From: Flavobacteriales bacterium
GTDB lineage: Bacteria > Bacteroidota > Bacteroidia > Flavobacteriales_D > Sanyastnellaceae
DNA: 64,000 bases
Assembly (NCBI GenBank): GCA_027491215.1
Contig: JAIXWP010000144.1
Span: 1 to 64,000, forward strand
Direction: 5' to 3'
The notes under the pieces were generated by a model. It was not told where the DNA came from. It ran no database searches and was given only the letters and a program-made list of their open reading frames with translations. Positions 55,274 through 64,000 of the stretch are shown here, one piece after another. A program made the translations under genes and the position numbers. The stretch's first letter is position 1. Each line of letters opens with the position of its first letter.

Positions 55274-56602
55274 ATGAAGAAGATACTTGTCATTGGAGCA
55301 GGCCGAAGCAGCTCTAATTTAATTAAATACCTCTTGGAACACGCCTCGTCCAACCAATGGATTGTGAGAGTGGGCGACATGGATTTGAATTTTGCAGAAG
55401 AAAAAATTGGGGGAAGCGCTCATGGGGAGGCTTTTGTTCTGGATGGTTCCAATAAAGAACAACGAAGATTGGAGATTGCAGCTGCTGATTTGGTTGTTTC
55501 AATGCTTCCAGCCTCTATGCACGTTGAAGTGGCCAAAGATTGTATCGCGGCAAAAAAGCATGTGATTACTCCGAGTTATGTTGCAGATGAAATGTGGGCC
55601 TTGGATCAAGAAGCCAAGAAGAATGGTGTTTTGATTTTAAACGAAATGGGTGTCGATCCTGGGATTGACCACATGTCGGCAATGCAGATTATCCATGAAA
55701 TCAAAGTGTCGGGCGGAAAATTAGAGTCTTTTGAATCCTTGACAGGGGGATTGATAGCTCCTGAATCGGACAATAATCCTTGGAATTATAAAATTACATG
55801 GAACCCTAGAAATGTAATTCTAGCGGGATATGGGGGAACAGCTCGTTTTCAAAAGAATCATACCCTGAAATTTATTCCTTATCACAGATTGTTTGAGGAT
55901 ATTCAGACCATTTCTGTTGATGGGGTTGGCGACTTCGATGGATATGCCAATAGAGATTCATTGAAGTATAAAGCAATCTACGGATTGGAGGACATCCCTA
56001 CTTTATACAGAGGCACTTTGCGCAAGCAAGGTTTTTGCGAGGCATGGAATGCGCTTATTCAAATTGGTCTAACTGATGATTCTTTCGAAATAGAGAATCC
56101 ATCAGCATTGACTTGGCGCGACCTCACAGCTTCTTTCATTGATGGTGGAAAAGAAAATCTAGAATCGCATGTCCAGTCGCGTTGGAAGTTGAGTGATGTG
56201 GTGATGTCAAAATTGGAGTGGTTGGGGGTTTTTGAAGAGGAAAAGCTCGCTGTTTCGAAAGGCACGCCAGCAGTGGCTTTGCAATCACTAATAGAGAGAA
56301 AGTGGAAATTGGATGCAGGCGATAAAGACATGATCGTGATGTACCACCGCTTTGTATATGAGTTGGAGGGACAAAAACATTTGCGCACCTCGTCAATGGT
56401 CTGTATAGGAGACGATCCCACATATACTGCCATGTCTAAAACAGTGGGATTACCTATCGCAATTGCAGCTCGAATGATTCTTGATGGAAGAATGAAAGAG
56501 ACTGGAGTACTTCTTCCGATTCAACCGGAGATATACGAGCCAGTTCTAGAAGAATTAGCTACATTGGGTGTGAAATTTATAGAGAAGGATATCTTGATTT
56601 AA
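55274..56602 (+). CDS. Saccharopine dehydrogenase family protein
   Basis: 442 residues from the ATG at 55274 (MKKILVIGAGRSSSNLIKYLL), which opens the Rossmann fold; the track start adds 33 unrelated residues. Blocks ADLVVSMLPASMHVEVAKDCI and LNEMGVDPGIDHMSAM are typical of saccharopine dehydrogenases (lysine pathway, saccharopine to or from lysine/aminoadipate semialdehyde). Lysine catabolism is the likely role in Bacteroidota, inferred. Followed by overlap (TAATG) with a secreted protein gene. Confidence 0.88.
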   Translation: MKKILVIGAGRSSSNLIKYLLEHASSNQWIVRVGDMDLNFAEEKIGGSAHGEAFVLDGSNKEQRRLEIAAADLVVSMLPASMHVEVAKDCIAAKKHVITPSYVADEMWALDQEAKKNGVLILNEMGVDPGIDHMSAMQIIHEIKVSGGKLESFESLTGGLIAPESDNNPWNYKITWNPRNVILAGYGGTARFQKNHTLKFIPYHRLFEDIQTISVDGVGDFDGYANRDSLKYKAIYGLEDIPTLYRGTLRKQGFCEAWNALIQIGLTDDSFEIENPSALTWRDLTASFIDGGKENLESHVQSRWKLSDVVMSKLEWLGVFEEEKLAVSKGTPAVALQSLIERKWKLDAGDKDMIVMYHRFVYELEGQKHLRTSSMVCIGDDPTYTAMSKTVGLPIAIAARMILDGRMKETGVLLPIQPEIYEPVLEELATLGVKFIEKDILI

Positions 56603-57111
56603 TGAAAATAACGGCGCTGCTTATACTCATACTTGTGTCTCCAAATCTTTGGAGTCAGAGCAACCGTATGCCAGAAGTTCCTAAGGAGTACGCATGGAAC
56701 ACACCAGAAGAGTATGAAGCGGAGCAGGAGAATATTGAAAAATGTCTAAAATGGTTGTGCAATAATCCATTGGGAGATAGTATTGCATTGCGCAGCGAAG
56801 TGAACGCATATGTGATGCAATGGCTAGCTGGCGCACCATTTATGGAGTTGGTGGTTGATACCAAGTCCATTCCTTTTGTTCAAGATCATGAAGATTTGCT
56901 GTTCTCTTACATTCATGGCAAAGCTTATTATTTGCTGAAGCACTTGAATGATAAGGATCAAGATAAACTTCACATGAAAGGGCTTGAGGTAGTGTGCAGT
57001 CTGGCTCAACAGAGTGATGAATTATCACAATCAAAAGCACTTCGTCCAATGCTGAGAGCCTATCGCAGAGGGCAGTTGAAGAATTTTGTCAAAGAACAAA
57101 AAGGAGGGTAA
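56602..57111 (+). CDS. Secreted protein of unknown function
   Basis: 169 residues with a signal peptide (ITALLILILVSPNLWSQS) and a helical mature part with paired motifs (CLKWLCNNPLGDSIALRSEVN). It overlaps the previous stop by one base and precedes ispH by 15 bp. I do not recognise the family. It might be needed for the neighbouring operon but nothing supports this directly. Confidence 0.7.
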   Translation: MKITALLILILVSPNLWSQSNRMPEVPKEYAWNTPEEYEAEQENIEKCLKWLCNNPLGDSIALRSEVNAYVMQWLAGAPFMELVVDTKSIPFVQDHEDLLFSYIHGKAYYLLKHLNDKDQDKLHMKGLEVVCSLAQQSDELSQSKALRPMLRAYRRGQLKNFVKEQKGG

Positions 57112-57126
57112 AGTACTTTTACAACT

Positions 57127-58341
57127 ATGAAGAAGTTTGAAATTCCTGAGCAATATAAATCCACGATTATTGGTAGTTTGAAGGCGTGGAGAAAATCAAA
57201 AGATCCGCGCAAGCAGGATTTCGAACCGACTACGATTGATTTCGGACCTGTTAGTTTAATCCTTCCTCGTCATTTTGGTTTTTGCTATGGAGTAGAAAAC
57301 GCCATTGAGATCTCATACAAGGCTATTTCTGAAAATCCAGGAAAGAGAATTTTGTTGCTGAGTCAGATGATTCATAATCCCGCTGTAAATGAAGATTTAG
57401 AGAGAAGAGGTATACAGTTTATTATGGACACCGAAGGACATCAGTTCATTCCTTGGGACGCTATAACCAGTGATGACATAGTTGTAATTCCTGCGTTTGG
57501 AACAACTGTAGAAATCGAGCAGTTACTCGCTTCGAAAGGTATTGAGACAAAGAAGTATAATACCACTTGTCCATTTGTGGAGAAGGTTTGGAAGCGCAGT
57601 GCGGAGATTGGTGTCAAGGGTTTCACAAATATCATTCATGGCAAACACAAGCATGAAGAAACACGAGCGACATTCTCACATAGCGCACAAAATTCACCTA
57701 GTATCATTGTACGTGATATGAAGGAGGCTGAGCAATTAGCGAAGTACCTTCGAGGAGAAGGCAACGCGTCAGATTTTTATCAAGAATTTAAAGGAAAATA
57801 TAGCGAAGGCTTTGATCCAACAAGTGATTTAAAGCATGTCGGAGTGGTGAATCAAACAACAATGCTCGCTACCGAAACACAGGAAATTGCTGATTTTTTC
57901 AAGCAAGAAGTGCAAAAACTTCATGGTGAAAATAGCTTCGCAGACACACGAGACACATTGTGTTATGCGACCAATGATAATCAAGATTCTACATTGGCTG
58001 TGTTGGATAAAGAGGCGGATTTAGCATTGGTAATAGGCGGTTACAATAGTTCAAATACGAGTCAATTGGCTACCATTTTGTCTCAGAAAATGCCTGTCTA
58101 TTTTATAAAAGATGCTTCTGAGATTTTATCTGAAAAACATATAAATCATTTTGTTTATGCAGATCAAAAACTCTATACCCAAGAAAACTGGCTTCCATCC
58201 AAGGAGAAAGTGAGTATTGTTGTAACCAGCGGTGCATCTTGCCCAGACACAATTGTGGAAGAAGTGTTAAGAACTGTTTTGAATCTGTTTCCAGGGGTGC
58301 AGAATATTGAAAATGTGTTACAAGAGGTCACTTCTAAGTAA
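57127..58341 (+). CDS. ispH: 4-hydroxy-3-methylbut-2-enyl diphosphate reductase
   Basis: 404-residue long form, as commonly found in Bacteroidota and plant-type IspH. Three Fe-S ligand cysteines are in FGFCYGVEN (about 55), TTCPFVEKVW (about 148) and SGASCPDTIVEEVL (about 371). It catalyses the last step of the MEP pathway, giving IPP and DMAPP. These feed the carotenoid and GGGP pathways whose genes occur in this window. A near-consensus box (TACTTTTA) precedes the ATG. Confidence 0.95.
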   Translation: MKKFEIPEQYKSTIIGSLKAWRKSKDPRKQDFEPTTIDFGPVSLILPRHFGFCYGVENAIEISYKAISENPGKRILLLSQMIHNPAVNEDLERRGIQFIMDTEGHQFIPWDAITSDDIVVIPAFGTTVEIEQLLASKGIETKKYNTTCPFVEKVWKRSAEIGVKGFTNIIHGKHKHEETRATFSHSAQNSPSIIVRDMKEAEQLAKYLRGEGNASDFYQEFKGKYSEGFDPTSDLKHVGVVNQTTMLATETQEIADFFKQEVQKLHGENSFADTRDTLCYATNDNQDSTLAVLDKEADLALVIGGYNSSNTSQLATILSQKMPVYFIKDASEILSEKHINHFVYADQKLYTQENWLPSKEKVSIVVTSGASCPDTIVEEVLRTVLNLFPGVQNIENVLQEVTSK

Positions 58342-58342
58342 G

Positions 58343-58369
58343 TTGGCGCTTCATTCGTTCTTACCTTTG
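58343..58369 (+). promoter_or_regulatory. Promoter of mutL operon
   Basis: TTG (58343-58345), 16 bases, TACCTTTG (58362-58369), close to the TTG-N17-23-TANNTTTG consensus. Confidence 0.5.
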
Positions 58370-58406
58370 AGGTCTGAAGAATTGATCTAATGCTTCAGAT
58401 TATTTT

Positions 58407-60230
58407 ATGGCAGATATTATTCAATTATTACCGGATTCAGTAGCTAATCAAATTGCGGCAGGTGAGGTTGTTCAACGACCAGCATCGGCTGTCAAAGAAT
58501 TGGTTGAAAACGCTATTGATGCGGACTCTTCTGCTGTTCATGTAATCATCAAGGATGCAGGCAAAACACTTATCCAAGTCATCGATAATGGCAAGGGGAT
58601 GAGTGCTTCTGATGCGCGTATGTGTTTTGAACGACATGCAACGTCGAAGCTGAAGAAATCAGAAGATTTATTTTACATACTTACCAAAGGTTTTCGTGGC
58701 GAGGCATTAGCTAGTATTGCTGCAATCGCACAGGTCGAAATGCGAACGCGCCAGCGTGGTGAAGACTTGGGAACAAGAATAGAAGTAGAAGCGACGAAAT
58801 TTAAACTGAGTGAGCCAGATCAATGTGCGGAAGGAACGAATATCATGGTGAAGAATTTATTCTTCAATGTTCCAGCACGCAGATATTTTTTGAAGAGCGA
58901 TGCAATTGAATTCAAGCATATCATCGAGGAGATCCAGCGCATCGCGTTGACGCATCCTGATATCGAATTTAAGTTGACTCACAATGGCGCGGAAGTTTTC
59001 AATTATCCAAAAGCACCATTGCGTCAAAGAATAGTTCATGTGTTGGGATCGAAGTATAATGAGAAGCTTGTGCCAGTTGAAGAGGATACAGATATTGTTG
59101 GTGTGACAGGTTTTGTTGGAAAACCAGAAGCTTCTAAGAAAACAAGAGGGGAGCAATTTATTTTTGTAAATAATAGATTCATTAAGAGCACTTATTTGAA
59201 TCACTCTATTGTCGGTGCTTTTGATCAATTGTTGGGTGATGGACATTTTCCACTTTACCTCATTTACTTGGAAATAGATCCAGCTCAAATCGATATCAAT
59301 ATTCACCCAACAAAAACAGAAATTAAATTTCAAGATGAGCGTGCGATATATGCAATCTTGCATGCAGCGGTGAAGCGCGCTCTTGGCAGACATAATATTT
59401 CTCCTACACTAGATTTTAATCAAGAAGTATCCATTTCCATTGATCCAATGAGAAAGGATATTCCTATTCGCGAGCCACAGATAGCGGTCAATCCACATTA
59501 CAATCCATTTGAAACAAAGCCAAAGCGCGAGAGCTTGGTGCAAGGTTGGTTTGATAACAAACAACAAGTTCGCAAGGGGTGGGAGGAGTTGATGGAGATT
59601 TCGCGAATGGTCGAGAATACAGAAATTCCAGTTTCTGAATCCGTCGATAAACTTTTTGAAATCGATGAAGATGTGATTCCAATGCAGTGGAACAGACAAT
59701 ATCTTTTGGTTCCTATGGAAGATACCATGCTGTTAGTTGATCAACAGCGTGCGCATCGCAAAGTCTTGTTTGAACGCTATACTCATCTTATCGAAAAAGG
59801 TCAAGGCAATATTCAACAATTACTTTTTCCAGAGGTTTTGGAATTAAATGCTTCTGATTTTGCTTTAATGCAAAGTATGTTGGATGATATTAGAGCGTTG
59901 GGTTTTGATATCGAGGAGTTTGGAGGGCATTCCTTTCAATTACTCGGAATTCCAGCAGATGCAAACGTTTCTGATGCAGAGAAATTGATGGAAGAATTTT
60001 TAGAGCAGTTGAAGAATGAGCAATCTGCTCTTCATTATAAAGGAAGGGAAAAGCTGGCTTGGGCAATGGCAAGTAGCAGTTCTATACGCTATGGTCAAAT
60101 GCTTACGTTACCAGAAATGAAAGATTTATTGCAACGATTGATGGCTTGTAAACAGCCTCAGTTCGTGCAAGGCAATAAGCCTGTTTATGTAAGAATAACA
60201 CTTGACCAAATTGGTCAACAATTCAAGTAA
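58407..60230 (+). CDS. mutL: DNA mismatch repair protein MutL
   Basis: 607 residues. GHKL ATPase motifs: ELVENAIDADSS, DNGKGM and TKGFRGEALASIAA; N-terminal part to about 330. The C-terminal dimerisation domain has ...VDQQRAHRKVLFERY in the position of the endonuclease motif DQHAxxExxxxE, where several key residues differ. It coordinates MutS recognition with strand removal. First gene of a tight cluster with two rhomboids and an EEP protein. Confidence 0.96.
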   Translation: MADIIQLLPDSVANQIAAGEVVQRPASAVKELVENAIDADSSAVHVIIKDAGKTLIQVIDNGKGMSASDARMCFERHATSKLKKSEDLFYILTKGFRGEALASIAAIAQVEMRTRQRGEDLGTRIEVEATKFKLSEPDQCAEGTNIMVKNLFFNVPARRYFLKSDAIEFKHIIEEIQRIALTHPDIEFKLTHNGAEVFNYPKAPLRQRIVHVLGSKYNEKLVPVEEDTDIVGVTGFVGKPEASKKTRGEQFIFVNNRFIKSTYLNHSIVGAFDQLLGDGHFPLYLIYLEIDPAQIDINIHPTKTEIKFQDERAIYAILHAAVKRALGRHNISPTLDFNQEVSISIDPMRKDIPIREPQIAVNPHYNPFETKPKRESLVQGWFDNKQQVRKGWEELMEISRMVENTEIPVSESVDKLFEIDEDVIPMQWNRQYLLVPMEDTMLLVDQQRAHRKVLFERYTHLIEKGQGNIQQLLFPEVLELNASDFALMQSMLDDIRALGFDIEEFGGHSFQLLGIPADANVSDAEKLMEEFLEQLKNEQSALHYKGREKLAWAMASSSSIRYGQMLTLPEMKDLLQRLMACKQPQFVQGNKPVYVRITLDQIGQQFK

Positions 60231-60233
60231 GAT

Positions 60234-60968
60234 ATGTTTAACAATTTAGGACCGGCAGTAAAGAATATCATCATCATCAATGTATTGGTGTACCTGGCTT
60301 GTTTTGCAGTGCCGCAGCTTCGGGACATGCTCTCTGGTTACTTTTATCAAAGTCCAAATTTTCGCCCGTGGCAATTGGTGACGCACATGTTTACACATGC
60401 ACCATCCATAAGTCACATCTTTTTCAACATGTATGGTCTGTTCATTTTTGGATCGGCATTAGAACGCTACTGGGGATCAAAGCGATTTTTGATATACTAC
60501 TTCGTTTGCGGCTTCGGTGCTTTTTTCTTGCACGAAGCAATCAACTACGTAGAAATACAAAACTTGATTTCGCAATTATCTCCTCTTGCTGTTCAAGAAG
60601 TTTTTGAAGAGGGAGCAGGTATCATAAGAGAAGGGAAGAACTACACTGATCCGGGATACGGAGCTCTCAATGCGGCTTTAAATGTTGGGGTTGTAGGAGC
60701 ATCAGGTTGCGTGTTTGGTGTCTTGTTAGCTTTTGGAATGATGTTCCCGAATACAGAATTAATGTTGCTTTTCCCGCCCATTCCTCTAAAGGCAAAGTGG
60801 TTTGTAATGATTTATGGTGCGATAGAATTAATGTTGGCGTTACAAAACTCTCCAGGTGATAATGTGGCTCACTATGCTCACTTAGGTGGTATGATCTTCG
60901 GATTTATTCTTTTGAAGATTTGGAAAAAAAGAGATGGTAGTCTTTATGGCAATAACAATTTTTATTGA
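60234..60968 (+). CDS. Rhomboid family intramembrane protease 1
   Basis: 244 residues, about six to seven helices. The active-site serine is in GASGCVFGVLLAF (about 157) and histidine in HYAHLGGMIFGF (about 216); the GxxxG-like HIFFNMYGLFIFGSALE segment is typical. It cleaves transmembrane segments of substrate proteins; substrate unknown. It begins 3 bp after mutL. Confidence 0.92.
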   Translation: MFNNLGPAVKNIIIINVLVYLACFAVPQLRDMLSGYFYQSPNFRPWQLVTHMFTHAPSISHIFFNMYGLFIFGSALERYWGSKRFLIYYFVCGFGAFFLHEAINYVEIQNLISQLSPLAVQEVFEEGAGIIREGKNYTDPGYGALNAALNVGVVGASGCVFGVLLAFGMMFPNTELMLLFPPIPLKAKWFVMIYGAIELMLALQNSPGDNVAHYAHLGGMIFGFILLKIWKKRDGSLYGNNNFY

Positions 60969-60978
60969 GTAATTTTTT

Positions 60979-61854
60979 ATGTTGAAGAATGCCATATCAG
61001 CGATTAAAAAATCGGACGGGTTGGTGCGCTTAATAGCGATCAACGTTATCATTTTTCTCGTCATTCAGTTTGTACATATCTTTTCTCGCTTCTCAGAAAA
61101 TGATCGTTTTATTGAGGCGCACCCAGATTTGTATCTCGCTGCAACAAGCAGTCCTGAAAGGTTATTGGATCGTCCTTGGTCTGTGTTTACACATATGTTT
61201 ACTCATGAAGAAGTAGGGCATTTTATTTTCAATATTTTTTGTCTTTACACAGGTGGGCGATTGTTTCGATTTTTTCTGGATAGCAGAAAATTAGTGGTGA
61301 ATTATATTCTTGGAGGCCTAAGTGGTTTTGCTTTGTTCTTCCTTTTTTTCAATTTATTTCCTGCGTTACCGAATGATAGTTACATACTTGGTGCATCAGC
61401 TGCTGTAATGTCGATTATTATTACTGTAGGTGTTGTGCAGCCTAACTACCGCATTAAATTATTTGGTGTTTTTGAAATGAAGTTGATGTGGCTTTGTATA
61501 GTTTTAGTTTTTGTTGATTTAGTGAGTCTTCGAAAAGGATTTAATTCCGGAGGGCATATTGGCCATCTTGGAGGAGCGCTTTTCGGTTTGATCTATGGTT
61601 TAAACTTTCAAAAAAATAGGAACATGGGTTCTTGGTTGGAAAATTTATTTTCGAAAATTTCTGGAATGTTTGGAGGTAAGAAGAGCCATCTTCAAACAGT
61701 TCATAGACGCCCCATTACGGATGATGAGTTTAATGCTGAAAAGGTAAAGCGTCAGAAAAGAGTGGATGAAATTTTAGATAAGATCAATCGCTCTGGATAC
61801 GAAAGTTTGTCGAAAGAAGAAAAGGATTACCTGTTTAAGTACAGTCAAAAGTAG
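60979..61854 (+). CDS. Rhomboid family intramembrane protease 2
   Basis: 291 residues. Serine in GASAAVMSI (about 140) and histidine in HIGHLGGALFG (about 196), with HFIFNIFCLYTGG earlier. After the last helix comes a cytoplasmic C-terminal part (RRPITDDEFNAEKVKRQKRVDEILDKINRSGYESLSKEEKDYLF), a DUF6576-like tail found on Bacteroidota rhomboids. It is the second of a tandem pair; the pair differ in the catalytic loop (GASG versus GASA). Confidence 0.9.
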   Translation: MLKNAISAIKKSDGLVRLIAINVIIFLVIQFVHIFSRFSENDRFIEAHPDLYLAATSSPERLLDRPWSVFTHMFTHEEVGHFIFNIFCLYTGGRLFRFFLDSRKLVVNYILGGLSGFALFFLFFNLFPALPNDSYILGASAAVMSIIITVGVVQPNYRIKLFGVFEMKLMWLCIVLVFVDLVSLRKGFNSGGHIGHLGGALFGLIYGLNFQKNRNMGSWLENLFSKISGMFGGKKSHLQTVHRRPITDDEFNAEKVKRQKRVDEILDKINRSGYESLSKEEKDYLFKYSQK

Positions 61855-62991
61855 ATGGAAGAAAAGGTAAATAAAAAGAAGAGGTTTACGCTTAATCGTG
61901 TAATGCTAGTGCTGAATGCACTGGCTATTCTCTTTTTATTACTTTCTTATTTACCAAGCAATTTCCCTCCATCATCGCTAGGCTATATTACCTTGCTCGG
62001 ATTGGGTTATCCGATTTTGTTGATGATCAATTTCGCGTTCATTCTTTTTTGGATGTTTCGAATCGCTCGCTTTATGCTTTTATCGGCCATTGCGATAGTT
62101 ATCGGCTTCTCTCAACTCACAGATTTTTTTCGATTCGCAATTGGTGAAGACGCGTCAGAGGTTACGGATGGTCGCATTGAAGTAATGACATACAATGTTC
62201 ATTTATTTGGGCTTTACGATGGAGAAGAAGCAGAAGCAAAAAGGGATAAAATATTTGATGTGTTGAATGGCGAGTCGCCCGATATACTCTGTTTCCAAGA
62301 GTTTTTTCATTCTGATAAAAAGGATTACTTCGTCACGAAAGATTCGATCGTAAAGTTCCTCCCAACGAAATATTATCACGCTCGATATACACATGCTACG
62401 GGCCGAAGAAGCTATTTCGGTGTGGCTTTATTTTCAAAGTATCCAATTGTAAATCGTGGCTACATTCCTTTTGAATCGGACGTTAATAATTTCTGCATTT
62501 ATGCTGATCTAAAAATCGGAGATGACACGGTTAGGGTGTTTAATGCACACTTGCAGTCTATACGATTCAAACCAGAGGACTATGCTTTTGTAGATGACAA
62601 TAAGAACGAGGAGCAGTTGAAGACAGGAGTGACGCGAATTGCAGAGAGATTGAAAATTGCCTTTGAAAAAAGGCAATCACAGGTTGAAAGTGTTGCGGCA
62701 GGTGTAGCATCTTCTCCATATCCTGTCATTTTGTGCGGTGATTTTAATGACCCACCTGTTTCATATACATATGGAGTTTTGAGCGATATTCTTATCGATT
62801 CATTTAAGGAGAAGGGAAGTGGAATCGGTAATACTTACAATGGAGCGTTCCCATCTTTCCGCATTGATTATGTGATGCATAGCAAAGAGCTAGAAGCACT
62901 TGATTATCGAACGGTAAAAGCAGATTTAAGCGACCACCTTCCCGTTGTAGTCGGGTTTAGATTTAAGCCTGACTCGTTGCAGTTAAACTAG
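61855..62991 (+). CDS. Endonuclease/exonuclease/phosphatase (EEP) fold membrane protein
   Basis: 378 residues. Two or three N-terminal helices (VMLVLNALAILFLLLSYL and following) anchor an EEP domain. Metal and catalytic motifs: TYNVHLFG, CFQEFF, CGDFNDPP and the final DLSDHLPVVVGF. Such proteins hydrolyse phosphodiesters in nucleic acids or lipids/sugars; substrate unknown. It starts immediately after the second rhomboid stop and converges with the lycopene cyclase gene with a 29-bp overlap. Confidence 0.88.
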   Translation: MEEKVNKKKRFTLNRVMLVLNALAILFLLLSYLPSNFPPSSLGYITLLGLGYPILLMINFAFILFWMFRIARFMLLSAIAIVIGFSQLTDFFRFAIGEDASEVTDGRIEVMTYNVHLFGLYDGEEAEAKRDKIFDVLNGESPDILCFQEFFHSDKKDYFVTKDSIVKFLPTKYYHARYTHATGRRSYFGVALFSKYPIVNRGYIPFESDVNNFCIYADLKIGDDTVRVFNAHLQSIRFKPEDYAFVDDNKNEEQLKTGVTRIAERLKIAFEKRQSQVESVAAGVASSPYPVILCGDFNDPPVSYTYGVLSDILIDSFKEKGSGIGNTYNGAFPSFRIDYVMHSKELEALDYRTVKADLSDHLPVVVGFRFKPDSLQLN

Positions 62992-63724
62992 GATCCGGGC
63001 GTTTCAAAACTCTTTCGTAGACTGTAATTGCTAGCAAGAGCATGCTCATTCCATAGAAAAAATCATCCATGGGTACACTCCAAATTCGAAATCCAAGATT
63101 GTGATCATTGTTATACCAAACGATTTGATCCGATATGATTTCTGGAGTAGAATTGAATAGAGGATACTGCCAAAAGTCAAGCCCCGTGAGCACTCCATTG
63201 GAAATATAGAATGGAATTAGCAGTACAATCCATGAAATATGGAAGTGATTCATGAATTTCGATTTCCAATAGAACGTGTGCAGCGCGAGTAAAATGAGCG
63301 CAACCAAACTGGTCGAGAAGGTGTACCAGTGATTGGTGAATTTTATTAGAAAGAAAACTGCAAGCAGCATATAAAATACACTTAGGTATTTTGTTAATGT
63401 TTGCATTTTTAGTTTTGGCAAAAAGAAATGAAAGCATTCATATGTGAAGATGCTGGCGTAAGGAATGCAGATAAAAAACAACCACTCTTCTAAAGGTAGA
63501 TTACCGAGAAATGTGCCGGATATGTACTTGGGATTAAATCCCCATACACCATTTGCGGTAAAGTACATGTCCCATGGAATGAACAAAGCCATCATTGCAA
63601 TGATTCCGGAAACCAATGCCTTCCAGTTTTTGTAAAATGGCATCCATTTTTGAAAGCTAAAAAGGAAGGGAAAGCCAATACAAAGAATATTCACAGCGAT
63701 ATAGTAGTAGTGCTGCTGAATCAT
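62963..63724 (-). CDS. Lycopene cyclase domain protein (heterodimer-fused CarR/CrtYcd type)
   Basis: 253 residues, about seven helices, with the motif FLGNLPLEEWLFFICIPYASIFTYE characteristic of the fused membrane lycopene cyclases that make beta-carotene. The tandem arrangement (PGDMYFTANGVWGFNPKY type segments repeated) supports a two-repeat protein. It overlaps the hydroxylase gene stop (ATGA), which suggests an operon for carotenoid end steps. Confidence 0.88.
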   Translation of the reverse strand: MIQQHYYYIAVNILCIGFPFLFSFQKWMPFYKNWKALVSGIIAMMALFIPWDMYFTANGVWGFNPKYISGTFLGNLPLEEWLFFICIPYASIFTYECFHFFLPKLKMQTLTKYLSVFYMLLAVFFLIKFTNHWYTFSTSLVALILLALHTFYWKSKFMNHFHISWIVLLIPFYISNGVLTGLDFWQYPLFNSTPEIISDQIVWYNNDHNLGFRIWSVPMDDFFYGMSMLLLAITVYERVLKRPDPSLTATSQA

Positions 63725-64000
63725 GCAGTACGCGTTTTGTTCTCTCTGTATTTAGCCGCTTCTTTGAAATATTTTAATGGCACCCATAGCATACCGAAGC
63801 ACTCACCATGTTCTTTTCCCATGTGTTTGTGATGTACTTTATGAGCCTTGCGAATTGCACGGAAATACAGATTGTCTGTTCTTTTAAACCAATCGAAGCG
63901 CTGGTGAATAAGGACATCATGTACAAGGAAATACGCAATACCGTAAAACAAAATGCCGAGCCCGATGAAAAATCGGAAATCATAATTTGCCATGGCGCCG
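63721..64000 (-). CDS. crtZ: Beta-carotene hydroxylase (CrtZ-like), 5' part missing
   Basis: The frame stays open to the window edge; the track ATG at 63993 is internal. The fatty-acid hydroxylase/CrtZ histidine motifs HKVHHKHMGKEHGECFG and YFLVHDVLIHQRF are visible, as expected for di-iron carotenoid hydroxylases making zeaxanthin. The N-terminal first histidine box lies off-window. Coupled to lycopene cyclase by an ATGA overlap. Confidence 0.88.
   Translation of the reverse strand, partial: GAMANYDFRFFIGLGILFYGIAYFLVHDVLIHQRFDWFKRTDNLYFRAIRKAHKVHHKHMGKEHGECFGMLWVPLKYFKEAAKYRENKTRTA

Overview
The window is a typical chromosomal stretch of a Bacteroidota bacterium, most likely a marine or aquatic member of the Flavobacteriales. 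The evidence is family content: type IX secretion (T9SS) sorting tails, a choice-of-anchor-L/HYR-like giant surface protein, DUF5686, DUF4476, DUF2723, DUF3109, PdeM, a long-form IspH, lycopene cyclase and CrtZ-type hydroxylase. Base composition is moderately AT-rich, Shine-Dalgarno sequences are scarce, and several starts are preceded by the Bacteroidota -7 box TANNTTTG. I see no insertion sequence, prophage, integron or CRISPR array. The region reads as core genome with small accessory pieces.

Layout. 1-5.5 kb: a cut-off trans-sulfuration enzyme, a DedA protein and a radical SAM/SPASM protein on the minus strand, then a DUF5686 outer-membrane protein, a four-helix membrane protein and a 49-residue protein below the ORF-track cutoff. 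5.5-12.4 kb: a 2126-residue T9SS cargo protein with sixteen HYR-like repeats, and a small secreted protein. 12.7-17.1 kb: DUF3109, a PorE-like OmpA lipoprotein or periplasmic protein, two small membrane proteins and DUF72. 17.1-22.5 kb: ftsZ outside any dcw cluster, GGGP synthase, 3-hydroxyanthranilate dioxygenase and a PKD-type T9SS cargo protein. 22.6-31.5 kb: DUF2723, TerC, PdeM, a MORN-type protein, a lipoprotein, NamZ-like muramidase and a LolE/FtsX-like permease. 31.5-40.4 kb: cystathionine beta-synthase, ornithine aminotransferase, a structured RNA candidate, ndk, eukaryotic-type isocitrate dehydrogenase, a LysM/periplasmic-binding lipoprotein, guaA and maf. 40.5-45 kb: three tRNA genes (Ser, Pro, Arg), an arsenic operon and a DASS transporter. 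45-50.3 kb: RlmD-like methyltransferase, a phosphoribosyltransferase, shikimate kinase and clpB. 50.3-55.1 kb: an RNA-like intergenic region, a CsgG/LPP20 lipoprotein operon and a DUF4476 protein. 55.2-64 kb: a saccharopine-dehydrogenase-like enzyme, a small secreted protein, ispH, mutL, two rhomboid proteases, an EEP-fold protein, and carotenoid genes running off the right edge.

The most interesting items are not classical genes. Downstream of clpB there are two near-identical ECF-sigma-type promoters (TGAAACC, 16 bases, CGTA or CGTT). Each is followed by a short stretch ending in a strong intrinsic terminator, with no plus-strand gene to express, so they look like twin ECF-controlled small RNAs. 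A second structured RNA candidate of about 108 nt lies upstream of ndk. Other notable points are a CsgG-LPP20-LPP20 operon, an RlmD homologue whose iron-sulfur cysteines are replaced, paired ArsR operators, a probable CTG start on a permease, and a four-domain super-repeat in the giant surface protein.

Limits: domain names come from reading sequence only; no alignment, folding or database search was run. Residue positions are approximate. Promoter calls from an 8-base motif are weak in AT-rich DNA.
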